NCBI GenBank assembly: GCA_002943765.1
Contig: PQWQ01000002.1
Location: forward strand, 5,105,043-5,169,042
Length of the DNA: 64,000 nucleotides
Source of the DNA: Psoroptes ovis
Lineage: Eukaryota; Arthropoda; Arachnida; Sarcoptiformes; Psoroptidae
Direction: 5' to 3'
A program made the position numbers and the translations under genes. How positions within the stretch are numbered: position 1 is the stretch's first letter; each line of letters opens with the position of its first letter. Below are positions 13,161-25,159 of this stretch, one piece after another. The notes beneath the pieces are model-generated. The model did not search any database and had not been told where the DNA came from. It saw nothing but the letters and a program-made list of their open reading frames with translations.

Positions 13161-16100
13161 GTCTATTATTGAATTAAACTAAACATTTTTTTTTTCATCA
13201 ATATTTATATATAAAATAAGTTCATAATTATTGCATACATACATATCAAATGAATGATACACAAACGACAACAAACCGCAACAAAAAAAAAAAAAAAAAC
13301 AACAACGAAAAAAATAAAATAAAATAAAATTGTATTTAACTTGTGTCAATGACCTGTTTCCATAAGAAGATATTTATTAGAAAAAAAATGATTTATAATA
13401 AATAAATAACAAAATATAACAAAATGATAAAAGGTAAATTGATCTAAATCAATGATTTAGCAGCAGCAGCAGTAACAGCAGATTAATGTATTATTAATAT
13501 TAATATTATTATTATTAAATTTCTTAACAGATATCAAATGTAAATTTGATACTTTTTTGATCATGTTTTTGTTTTGTCATCATTCATTCAATCATTCACC
13601 GAAATGATGATGATGAATCTTCCTTATTTGATTTTGAATGAAATTTTTTTCATTTTATTAAAAAATAAAACGAAATATTTATCTTTTTTTTTTGGTGCAT
13701 GAAAATGAATTCATTATTATCATTATCATCGTTATTATCATTATTATTATCATCATGAAATGAAAATATAAATGTAACCAGAAATGAAATTTTAAACTTT
13801 TGTCGTTTTATTTTTTCAATTTTTGTTTTCAAATTTTTTTAAATTTTCAAATTTTCATTTTTTTTTTTTCAAAAGAACATTTGGATTTTCCTTATAAAAT
13901 CAGTTTATATTATTTTCAAATTAAATTTTATTTAATTTTTTGTTTTGTTTTGTTTAATGACGATAAAACCTAATCGATGATTGATACGAATTATATGATT
14001 ACAATCATTACGATGATTTGTAAGGACATTGACGATCATCGAACCTCGATCTGTATATGTCGTACAAAGATGGATGACATTTTTTTCAATATTTATTTTC
14101 ATTTTGTAAATAATATAAATATGTACATCTTAAACAACCAATAACAATCAAATAGTAGTAATGACAACAAGTTGATAAATAAATATCATTCATTCATCCA
14201 TTCATTCAATCATACATTTTTACAAACAAAAGCATCCTTCATCATCGGTCTCTCTCTCTCTCTCTCGCTATGCACATCTATTAGGCTGTCCCATTAGTTC
14301 TTGTCGTTTTTCGAATGAAAAAGAAATTTAAAAAACGGCAAGAACTTATGGGACAACCTAATATTTTTCGATTAAATACATGTGAAAAAAAATGATGAAT
14401 AAATATAAACAATATCATAAATATCATGTAAAAGTAGGTGGTAACCATGTAATGATGATGATGATGATGATGCACACTTTCCTGGTGTTTTATTATTATT
14501 ATTATTATAGACAAACACAATCAAAAATTATTGTTGAATGAAAATGCATGAAAGAAAGCATAGAAAGATGCTTATATTCATGCATGCATACATATCTCTA
14601 CTCGATTCATATTTCTATTTGAAAAATTTTTATTTTCAAATTTTTCGAAATTTTCAAATTGAAAACTTTTCGAAAATAATTTTCCTTAAGTGAAGGGTGT
14701 TCAAAAAATCAATTGAAGGATGGTACTCCTTCTCTCTCTTCAAGATCATGTATTCATGCTCAATTGATGTATTTATATTCATAATCAATAAAATGATTCA
14801 TTGATTCACTGATATTACGATGGGTATTATGTCAAAAATCAATTTGATAATTGTGATTGTAACGAGAGAAGAAAATACTATGAATACACCAATACAAATT
14901 TTCTCAATCATCATCATCATTTTTCGACTTATTATTGTTATTATTACCATTTCGGGTTGGCAAATCTCGTAGGCATCTAGATTTTTCGCCTAATAATAGC
15001 AGTAATCAATGATGTATGAATATCAATCTGTTTTTTAAATTGAATGTGTTTTTAGATATATTTTTTTGCCTGCATAATGTATATTCTTCAAAGAAAAATA
15101 GCGAACAAATAAATATTAAATATGTTCTATCGATTTATTAATATTTGATGTGTGTATGCGATGAAATAATAAGATGAAATGATGATGATGATGATGATAA
15201 TATAAGGCTTAATATTAATAGAATGACAATAATAATATTTATAACCAAAGAATGAATGAGAAAAAAATTGATACTTTTTAGTATTTGAAAATAATAAACG
15301 ATCATCAGTAGTATCGTCAGCAGTATCATCGGTATCATCTAACATATAATATACTTCTAGCATTTAAATGTAGTTTAATATTAATGTATTAATATCAATG
15401 ATGATGATGATGATACATTGATACATTCTAAATGATAATATTTTTATTTTATTTTATATTTTTACATTTTCATTTTTTTCTATGTGACAGTTGAAAATAT
15501 AAATTTTTATTTAATATTTTTTTTTTGACTGAAAAAGTCAGATAGAGAGAAACAGAAACAGATTTAATGTCGTCCAAATGGTTTTACATTTTGTTTTTGT
15601 TGTTTTTCGGTTCATAATATTATGACAAGCAAACCACACACACACACACACACCACAACAAACATATCACAATCATCGTCTTAATAATCATCAACGATCA
15701 ATGATCATCATCAACGTGATATGTGATTGTGAAAATGAAATCAAATTTGTGATAATGCTACGATATTATATAATTGTGTTCATATTAAAATCATTGATTC
15801 AATGATTATTCTTTGAATTTCTGGTAAGTTTTGTATGAATTTCAAGTTTTATTTCAAATCAAATTCTACAAATATGAAATTCTTAAACAAATTTTACGGA
15901 ATCACTCATGATCACTTGTTGAATTCTTTGATGGTTATCACTTGTGAAGTGTTATAAACACATGTATTTCTTTGCGTGTGATGTTTGTCTGTGTGTTATG
16001 GTATAATTTTTCATAAAAAAATAATAATAATTGCAATTGAAAATAAATTCAAATCTGTCTGACAGAGGTGATCACATTTCATAAAAGCATATTCAGTCAT

Positions 16101-17094
16101 TTTCAAGTCTCATTTATCATCAAAAAAATGAAAAAAATTAAAGTTTGAATTTTGTATATGTTTGATAAGACAAATTTATTTTGAACATTTATAATCATTT
16201 GCAATGCAACAATACTCATATATTCACATACAAAATATGAAAAAATTGAAAAAATAAATTATCAAAAATAATCACCTTCAATAATCAATTTAAATTTATA
16301 CAAAAATTCATTTCTATGCTAAAGTCTGTGCTATCCATATAAACACCACAGAGACAAACACTTACATTTCATACAGAAGCATGAAGATTGTCTTTATTTT
16401 CAATTTTGTGATTTGATAATCTTTTTTTTTTCGATGTTTGATTTGTGCTTTAGAAGCAAACATAGAAATGAAATGAAATGTTAAAAAAAGCGCGCTCATT
16501 TCTCCATAATCTTTGTACAAATAAATGAAATATTAATCATTATTTTGAATTTTAAAATTGTTTTTTTTATTCATTTCTCATTTAGATATATTCATATGTG
16601 TGTATTACACACATTCATCACCACCAATGATGAAAATTGAAATTTTCAACTTTAAATAAATAAATAAGAAATAAATAAATAAATAGAAACGTCAATATGC
16701 ATTTATATCAATATATGAAGTTTTAAATGATGTTTTTTTTCTTTTTTAATTTGTTCTATGAACAAAAATTGAACGGTATGATCATCATCATTATCATTAC
16801 CATTCTTGTTGTAGAATGATAATGATTATCACTGAAGGTAGTATATATATGTGTGTGTGTGTGTGTACATGTGTTTTGTGTTTATTATTATTTGTGCATT
16901 TGTCAGTGCAATATGTCTGATTATATTGTTGTTCGATGATGATGATGATGATGACATCACAATCAACAAAAATAGAATGAAAAAAGAACGTTTTTAACAT
17001 TTTATTCAAATCAAAAAATTTATTCCGTTTGAATATTTAATTTTTGATTGATTGATTGATTTATTGATTTCGAAAAAAAAAAAATTATTTGATT
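13161..17094. other. Gene desert 1, right part, and NFAT 5' flank
   Basis: No gene is visible. The stretch holds an A-rich run near 13282-13330, a TC microsatellite just before 14271, a mariner-type mini-element (14281-14361), several (GAT)n tracts and a TG tract near 16850. The last few hundred bases should contain the promoter and 5'UTR of the NFAT-type gene, but I see no clear core element. Confidence 0.5.
14281..14361. mobile_element. 81-bp palindromic mariner-type mini-element (B)
   Basis: The left arm starts TTAGGCTGTCCCATTAGTTC and continues TTGTCGTTTTT. The inverse complement of the right arm starts TTAGGTTGTCCCATAAGTTC and continues TTGCCGTTTTT. About 28 of 31 bases match, so nearly the whole element folds into one hairpin. 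TA dinucleotides at 14279-14280 and 14362-14363 fit a Tc1/mariner target duplication. Its arms differ from those of element A, so it belongs to a different mariner family. Confidence 0.8.
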
Positions 17095-20000
17095 ATGGGA
17101 AAATTGAAACGAAAACAACTCCATCAACAAGTTACGAATCATCATCATCATAGTTATCATCATCATACTAATAATAATAGTAATAATAATCATCGAATCA
17201 CTTACTATAATCATAATTGTACTAATAATATTAATAATAATAATAATAATAATAGTAAAAGTCATCTTCATTCATCACCGTCGACATTATCATCACCATC
17301 TTGTTCACCATCATCATCGTCGTTATCGCCGACAAGTCCTAGTTTATCATCGATATCATCACAAATATCTCCATCATCTCGCGCATCTTCACCATCATCA
17401 AATTCACCTTGGAAATCGCCACTTTCATTATATGCAATTTCAGATGAAGATTCTGGCATGACTAAAAGCACTACAAGAGCTACAACAGCTTCAGCATCTT
17501 CTACATCCTCATCTCCTTCATCTTCATCTGATAATTCAAATCAATTAAACTTGATCACTAAAAACAATCAACTTCAAGCAAATAATAATCCTGTCACTAA
17601 AGTGGCTAGATTCAATTTGAACAGAGAATCTAATCGAACTAATATTCCCTCTGGTGTCAATTCAAACGTTTTTGCCATGACAAATGGTAATACAAGAAAT
17701 ATTGCAAACACTGCAACTACCACAAGATTGTCGTCACTAGTAACTAATAATAATAATAATCATCTGCAACATCTCAATTCACAGCATTCTAATCAACAAC
17801 AACAGCACCATAACCACCTGTTGCATCAACAAAATCATCAAACAAATAAAGCTCAACCATTTTCTAAACGAACTTTAAATGTTTTACCGCCACCGCCCAC
17901 AAATTTTGGAACTTCATTTTCATTGAATCATCATTCATCACACAATAATAATGTGTCTTCAAATTCAACACTATTATCTAATTGTGAAACATCCATTCCT
18001 ATAGTTTCAACAAATAGCAATGGATTTGTTTCAAATAGTATTGTAGAATTGAATCGAAATTCATTAATTCCTATGAGACAAAATTGTGCAATAAATCAAC
18101 AAAATAGCATACATAATCATTTGAATAATTCTAACATGATGATAATGTCATCAACATCATCATCCACACCATCATCTGCTTCGGCATCGATTCGTAATAG
18201 TCAAAAAACTAATTTATCATCAGCATTAGGCACTAATACACATCATTATAACCAGAATAGTACGATCAATAATCGTTCAGCACCATGCGCTTATCCATCA
18301 CGTTCAAAAAATAATAAATATGAATTGAAAATTTTATCACAACCAGAAGAACAACATAGGTATGTTATTGTTTAATATATTTTGTAATTCTTTTCAGATA
18401 ATTGAAAATCTTTTCCATGTTTATAGAGCACGCTATCTCACTGAAGGTAATTTGTAAATCATCTTTTGTGTGAAAGCTCATTGATTTAATATCCTTTTTT
18501 TTTTTTGCTGTTGTTGCAGGAAGCCGAGGTGCAATCAAAGATAAATCTGGCCATGGTTATCCTATAGTGAAACTATGCGGCTATACACGACAACCAATCA
18601 AAATACAATGTTTTATCGGTCATGATAAACACATTGGTGTTCCACATTTATTCTATCAAGCATCGAAAATTGCTGGTAAAAATTCAACAAATTGTATCAT
18701 AAAAAAAATCGATGGAACCAGCATAATAACAATGGAAGCTTCACCTGCCAACAATATGGAAGTGAATGTTGATTGTATTGGCATATTGAAGGTATTTTAA
18801 TTTTATCTTTTTAATGACTTGAAACATAATAAAAATTGTCATTTAAATTTAATTGTATTCAACCGAAATTGTATAGGAAAGAAATGTCGATGTTGAGCAG
18901 AAATTGAATAAATTTCAAAAATCAAGCAATAATAATAGTAATAATGTAAACACATCGACAAACGATAGTGATACTGTTGCCAACATTAAACGATCAACAC
19001 GTTGTCGTTTGGTGTTTCGTTGTGAAATACCTGAAACAATGGAAATATTGCAAACAGTTAGCACACCGATTTTATGGTAATTTAATTCATTTAAATGATT
19101 TTCAGACCATCCGTACTAATTCATACTTTTAATTATGTTTTTTTCAAATGAACTCAGTACACAACCGTTGGGTACACCAGAAATAAACAAAAAATCTTTA
19201 TCATATTCAAATATTGAAGGTGGTGAAGAATTGTTTATAATTGGTAAAAATTTTCTCAAAGATGCTAAAGTAATATTTCGTAATGATAAATGGATTAAAA
19301 TTGTCGAACCAAATCGTGAATATCTTAAATCGGTAAATAGTTTTTATTGTTTTGAAAAATTCAAAATTTTTGATTTTTGTACGATCGTAAAAAAATTTTC
19401 CATTAAAACCTTTGACCTTTTTCTTTGGTTTTCACATTAATATGTTTGACATATTTGTTTGTTTCTCTTCCTGTCAATATTATTATTTGTATAGTTTTTA
19501 TTTTTGATTGTAATTTGTTGATATTTTATATTTTTCGTTTTTTTCTTTTTTACTTCCACAATCTACCAAAATAAAAAAAATAGACCCATTTAATTTGTAA
19601 AATTCCTCCATATGATTTATCATCATTGAAATTATCACAATCAATGCAGACACGATCATCATCAACATCTTCATCCTCTTCATCGTTGACAACAACAACA
19701 ACAGCAGCAGCAGATACCAAATTAATTGAAGTGCTATTAATGGTTAAAAGTGGTGGAAAATGTTCGGATTCACAAAAATTTTATTATCGAATACCAGATA
19801 ATGTTAATAATAATAATAATAACAATAATAAATTCAATAATAATTCACAACAACAAACATCCAATAATATCAGTAAGTAATCTTATCAATCAAATTAATT
19901 TTTTTGGAAAATTTTTGCTGTTGACCTGACCTCAATGAACTTTGGATGTAGCCTTGAATTTTTTTTTCATTTTATTGATTGTTTATTTTAATGAATAAAT

Positions 20001-22923
20001 AAATCGATTTCTGTATTTTTCCATTGAAAAATAAATAGATATACGCCATCGAAGAACAGAATCCTCGAATTCGGCGATAAATAATGCGAAAGATGCTGTA
20101 ACCGATTTCATGGAAACACGAATCAAATTGGAGGCGACAGATTTGCAATCATCAAATGATCTTAAACAATCACAAATGATGATGACGAATTCGGTCGGTA
20201 CAACGTCACAACCACCATCATCATCATCTTCATCGCTTTTATGTCAGCCAATGACTAGTTTCAATGGCAATAATGATAATATAAGCGCAGCAGTGATCAG
20301 TAATAATGATCAGATCAATAATAGTAAAGATTTGATAAACGATAATGACTTGAACAAATTAGGCTCATCTGAAAATTTGTCTGTCCCTCTAGTTTGCAAT
20401 AATCCTTTGATAGCGAGCTCTACGAGCTTAGCTCTGAATGATTCGATTGCTGTCCCTGAAACGAATACAAACACCACTAATACATCGACGAATGCGACCA
20501 ATGAGAACACTTTAATATTGGATCTAAATACACATCATGATAATCTATCTCTTCATCATTCTGGCCATCATCAATTCATTGACCATCATCAAAATCATCT
20601 GCAATCCACTACCTCAACACCGTCTGCGACTCATGTAACAGTCGTGGACTCTAATCAAACACATCAATCGATACAACAACAGCAAATGACATCAACAAAC
20701 TCAACAAATGCTAATCAGCCTAATAATAATAATAGTAACAATTTATATTCAATGTTGAATACATCTTCATCGCCATCATCTTCTGCATCATCAATGATAT
20801 CCAATGATATCAATCAATCGAATCATCACTCGAACACGATTATTGAGAACAACGCAAATCTATCATCCTCGCCAATGGATTCAACAACGATTATGTCATT
20901 CATGTCTAATCAAAATATGAATAATAATACTGCTATGAATGTTAATGATACATCGTTAACATCTCCTTCGTCGACCAATACACTATCAACATCACCAGCA
21001 GCATCGGTGATTTCTTCATCTTCCGTATGCAGTGTACCTCTATTGAAACAAGATGAATTGGTTGATAATATAATACATGGATGCACTGTAAACAATAATA
21101 ATAACAATAATTTGAATAATGTCAATACAAATGTGCAAACAGCGTCACAAGTAGAGCAATGTAGCTCGGCATCAATGGGAACAAACATTATCACCGAACA
21201 ACAACTTCAATATATAAATCATCAAAATTTGTTAAATCAAACATCTTGTAATAGTGGCAACAACAATGCTAATGTACATTTTACGCAAACGTCAATGATC
21301 GCTACGCAGCAACCTGAAAATATTTCGACATCATTACAATCAATTTTACAATCAAACACTGATCTAACTAATTCAAGTAATGTCTCTTTACAAGTTGTGA
21401 CTCAAGTTCCGGTTGCACATTCAATTCAACAAAAATCTTCTTCCGCATTTATGGATCATCCGATGTCTAATGTAAAAAATGATAAAAATATGTCTCCACC
21501 GCGTATGACATCAAATCCGGTATCAGCAACGGCCACCACAATAGACAATTCTTTACCTGAAATAAGTTTACAAGATCTTAATAAGCAACTGAATGCCATA
21601 TCACAACCTGTCGTTTGTCCAGTTCAAAATATCGTTCATCCTGCACCTTCTTCATCATTACAAACATCAGGACAATCTAATACAGCTACAAATATGACAA
21701 TGGCGATGGAAGGTGTTTTGGACGGATCTTTTCAATCTAATAAGCTGGCCGAAGCTACTAATCAGCTTCCTTCACTGATCATGAATGCATCAATGCTGAA
21801 CAATACAAATAACAGCACAAGTTCAGTGACCATTATGAATCCACAGCAATCGATAGTGACCAATTCTGGTTCTGATAGTTTACTAAACCGAGCAAATAAT
21901 CAGCTATCAGATTCTAGATTAGCTTTATCGAATTCAGATTTTCAAATGATGAATTTACAGACTGCGCCTTCATCAAGCGATTTCATAGTTCAAAATAGTA
22001 ACAATAATACGCCGATAATTGATACAATTATGAGTAATTTGGTTCAAACAAATGCAAATGCTGCGAACGTAACCGCTCCTGCTGCAAATCCAACCGCTAC
22101 GATTGACTCATTCATGCAATCATTACCAGTTACAAATACTGATAATTTGTCTAATATGGCTTGCCAGCAAGTAAACGGGCAGTCAAATCAATCACAGATG
22201 CCATGTCCAATGATGACTAATGATTGTCCACCATTGATTCAAGCATCAACCACAACAATGACGATCACTGAACCAATGATTGCAGCATCTAATCAAATCA
22301 ATCAACAGTCATTGGACGTTCAGGCTGCAAATCAAAATCATCAATTGCAGCAAGATATTTTAAATTCATTGAATCGAATGAACAATGCTGAGAATCAATT
22401 GCAAAACATGGAAATGGCCGTAGATCAGACCCCACCGCCAGCTAATCCATCACCACCTTCATCATCGTCATCATCATCTAATGCGTCAACAAATCAAGCC
22501 TCGCCTATTCTAGATTCTGCTAAATTGGGATCGTATTGTCATCATGAAAATAAAATCGATATGCCTTCGATAAATGCTGCAAATAATTTATCAGCGACTT
22601 TGAATGAATCTGCCAAAAATGCCCAAGAAGTTTTCATGACCTCAATTTCTTCGGCTAACATTGTTGCAATAGAAACGAATAAACCAAATGAATTAATGCT
22701 ATCTTCTCAAACATCAATGATTACCAATCAAAATCAGTCGATGATGACTTCTTCCTCGAATAATAACGATAATAATAATGGTAATAACGGTAATAATCGC
22801 TCATTATTATCGACAACAATTGAACATGATGATTTAACAAGTGCACAATCAAATATTCATCCAATGTCTAAAATGAGCGATGCCGAATTGATTGTATTCA
22901 TTGATCCTACAACATTTGATTGA
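17095..22923 (+). CDS. NFAT5: NFAT5/TonEBP-type Rel-homology transcription factor
   Basis: Seven exons: 17095-18359, 18427-18446, 18520-18791, 18877-19076, 19158-19332, 19584-19872 and 20039-22923. All have GT...AG introns and an intact frame, giving 1701 residues. Start is the first ATG (17095); the TTG at 17089 was not used. Residues 1-405 are Ser/Asn/His-rich. The Rel-homology domain follows (about 405-575) with the recognition loop HRARYLTEGSRG, which is close to vertebrate NFAT5. Next is a TIG/IPT dimerisation domain (about 600-720; GGEELFIIGKNFLKDAKVIF, HLICKIPPYD). Residues 741-1701 are Gln/Asn/Ser-rich, like the NFAT5 transactivation tail. NFAT5 binds DNA as a dimer, and in vertebrates drives hypertonic-stress genes; that role here is inference. 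A low-complexity insert (poly-Ser/Thr/Ala) sits in the IPT domain. I could not identify a calcineurin-docking PxIxIT motif. The gene converges with POFUT1. Confidence 0.93.
18427..18446 (+). other. NFAT5: 20-nt microexon of the NFAT5-type gene
   Basis: This exon completes the Arg codon begun in exon 1 and adds Ala-Arg-Tyr-Leu-Thr-Glu plus the first base of Gly. That is the centre of the DNA-recognition loop of the Rel-homology domain. It is preceded by ttatag and followed by gtaatt. Twenty is not a multiple of three, so skipping it would shift the frame. A decoy acceptor (ttcttttcag) lies about 29 nt upstream, and its use would give an immediate in-frame TAA. Confidence 0.9.
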
Positions 22924-23446
22924 AATTTCAGAATCAAATCTTAATACAAATCTTTCATAACATATTATATCAAGAAAACAAGTCAAATTTTATTGTTTTT
23001 TAGTCATTCATTTGTCGACAGGTATTATTCGATTTTAATCAAATATTTTATTTGTATCATATAATAATATCAATCAAAAACAGATATACACTTATCGATC
23101 ATAATAATTTTACATTTGCACATATATTCTATATCTTTTATTTAAACTTTGATTAATTTAATCCAAAAAAAAGACAAAAATATTGTACAAAATTATTATT
23201 ATCAAATCAAAAATTTGGTGAAAACAAAAAAAAAAAGTCATAGCAAACAATATCTATCAATCATCATAGATGAAAACATATGCCAAATAATAAGAAAAAT
23301 CCATATAATCTGAAATAATCTTTGTAAAATTAAGCTTTATTCATTAATTATAATCATTTTTCAAAGATGTTGAAATCATTACTTATGCTATTTATATATA
23401 AAATTAATATTGAAATAAGAGAAGAAATGAATTTTCCAAAAAAAAT
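22924..23446. other. Convergent 3' region between the NFAT5-type gene and POFUT1
   Basis: It holds the 3'UTRs of the two convergent genes. I saw no AATAAA for the plus-strand gene. No coding potential. Confidence 0.6.
23336..23341 (-). terminator. Candidate poly(A) signal of POFUT1
   Basis: TTTATT on the plus strand, read as AATAAA on the minus strand, 105 nt beyond the POFUT1 stop codon. Confidence 0.45.
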
Positions 23447-24915
23447 TCATAATTCATCACGCAAATGAACAGAATTAGGTCGAAATGCGAAAAAATGTGT
23501 AGTGTGGAAAAAGTGTAATCGATTCAGACGATAACGTGTTACAAAAGCACTGAATGATGATATACAATTTCCTATGAATGCATTTGCATATGTAAGTATG
23601 TGAAGATCGATTAAAAAATGAGTAAATTTATTATATTCAACAAATGTTCCATTATTTGTCATTAATGTTAAACTAGGTGTTATCAATGTAATCGATGATA
23701 ATGGAAAATGTTGTGATAATGTTTCATTTAAATCTAGCCATAATGATTCGTTATTATAATCGGTTGCCATGTAAATATGTTTGATCGGTTCTTTTATATT
23801 TCGTTTCACATCATCTTGTTCATTGTATGATTGTAAAGCTAATTTTATTCCATCAATTATTTGATCGAAAGAATGAAGGCAAATATCGTATGTTATCCTG
23901 TTGTTTAGCCATCGATGCTTATTATTGTCACCGAAACATTGTTGAGAACTGAAAAGCTGTTTTAAATCAGGATTTGAATGTATGAGTTCACAAGCTCGAA
24001 TCTATTTTGTTAAACAAACATAAACAAAATGCTCAAGTGTAAATATATTAATGTCAATGAACGTAAATTACCCAATCATGGCCATGACGTAGGTGTATGG
24101 CTAGATATGGTTTTCGTGCAAATCCTCTTTCATATCGGTGATTTTGGGCTTTTTCCATGATACTTTTTGTAAAGTGAATATATTTTGACAATTTCACGGC
24201 TTTACTATTGGTAGGAAATGAAGATGGTGCTCCTGAAATAAACAAAAACAATATTAATAATGTTTTTGGTGAACTAGATTTATAAATACAAACGTACCTA
24301 CTAATGCTAATACAGTGACATTACTGAATTTGCTCTTCCATTCATCGGCATAATTATAATCAGTATGTAATGGTTTGTAATATATTGAACCTTGGGCGAA
24401 TTCTCGTACGCCTATATGATGCCAAAAATCTTTAAAAGGACTTCCTTCGAATGGATTACAATCTTCTACTTTTTCTTTGTTGCCGGAAAAATTTCGGGGC
24501 GAATAACAAGCAATACTTCGATTTTCATGTCTCCAAATTGACGGTGCTAAATTTGATAGAAATTCTTTCATAGTTATCACTCTATGATATTCACGAATGT
24601 TATCGACTTCTAGTACATCTTCAAATGGTAAAAATGTTACTTTATAATCAACATATTCGATGAATGGTGGTAAAATCAAAGTTCGATTGATTGATTTTGC
24701 AAATTGTAATGTTCCTAAAAATTGTTCAGCTTGATTGCCAAATCGTCCTATTAGAATTGTTGGGTAAAAAATATTGAAATTATTTCAATACTGAAATGAT
24801 CATAATTACCCATGCAAGGACAATATAATAAATATCCATTCGGATCAATATCTAGATCACATGAAACACTAGTGAATAGAATAATAAAATAATGGAATAA
24901 TATGAAGATTAACAT
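23447..24915 (-). CDS. POFUT1: GDP-fucose protein O-fucosyltransferase 1
   Basis: Four exons, from the start: 24915-24810, 24747-24298, 24232-24072 and 24001-23447, giving 423 residues (human about 388). It transfers fucose from GDP-fucose to Ser/Thr of EGF repeats, notably in Notch, in the ER lumen. Residues 1-19 form a signal peptide. The N-terminal motif GYLLYCPCMGRFGNQAEQFL is nearly identical to the family motif. AIHLRHGHDW (about 230-239) carries the Arg (R234) corresponding to the catalytic HLR arginine. YMATDY and the FIGNCISSF segment match the GDP-fucose-binding half. The C-terminus is HLRDEL, an RDEL-type ER-retrieval signal as in other POFUT1 proteins. The ATG lies 244 nt from the divergent CLASRP ATG. 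Confidence 0.95.
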
Positions 24916-25159
24916 CACAGTTTTCGATTTGAATTTAGTTATCTAAAATCAAAATTGGCGGAATAAAATTGAATTGAATTAAGTATGAATTGCTGTCATG
25001 CACAATTGAAGAATTGAGCCGCAATCGATAGTGGTCAATATCAGCTGTGACACATGATTCGTTCTTCACTCGATCAGCTGTTTTTTGTTTACATTTTCAT
25101 CTTTGAATTCAAAATTTCTTCATCACATCTCAATTAATGTGTGATTATTCATCAAGAAA
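24916..25159. promoter_or_regulatory. Bidirectional promoter between POFUT1 and CLASRP
   Basis: Only 244 bp separate the two divergent start codons, so promoter and both 5'UTRs must lie here unless there are undetected upstream exons. Visible elements: an ATCGATAG word at 25024-25031, close to the insect DRE (TATCGATA on the other strand), and two CAGCTG E-boxes at 25042-25047 and 25075-25080, spaced 33 bp apart. Functional use is inferred. Confidence 0.6.

Noticed and set aside
17095..18300. Calcineurin-docking or SP-repeat regulatory region in the NFAT N-terminus
   Set aside because: SP dipeptides occur (SPSSNSPWKSP), but the region is generic Ser-rich and no PxIxIT motif is visible. Consistent with the NFAT5 class, which lacks calcineurin control.
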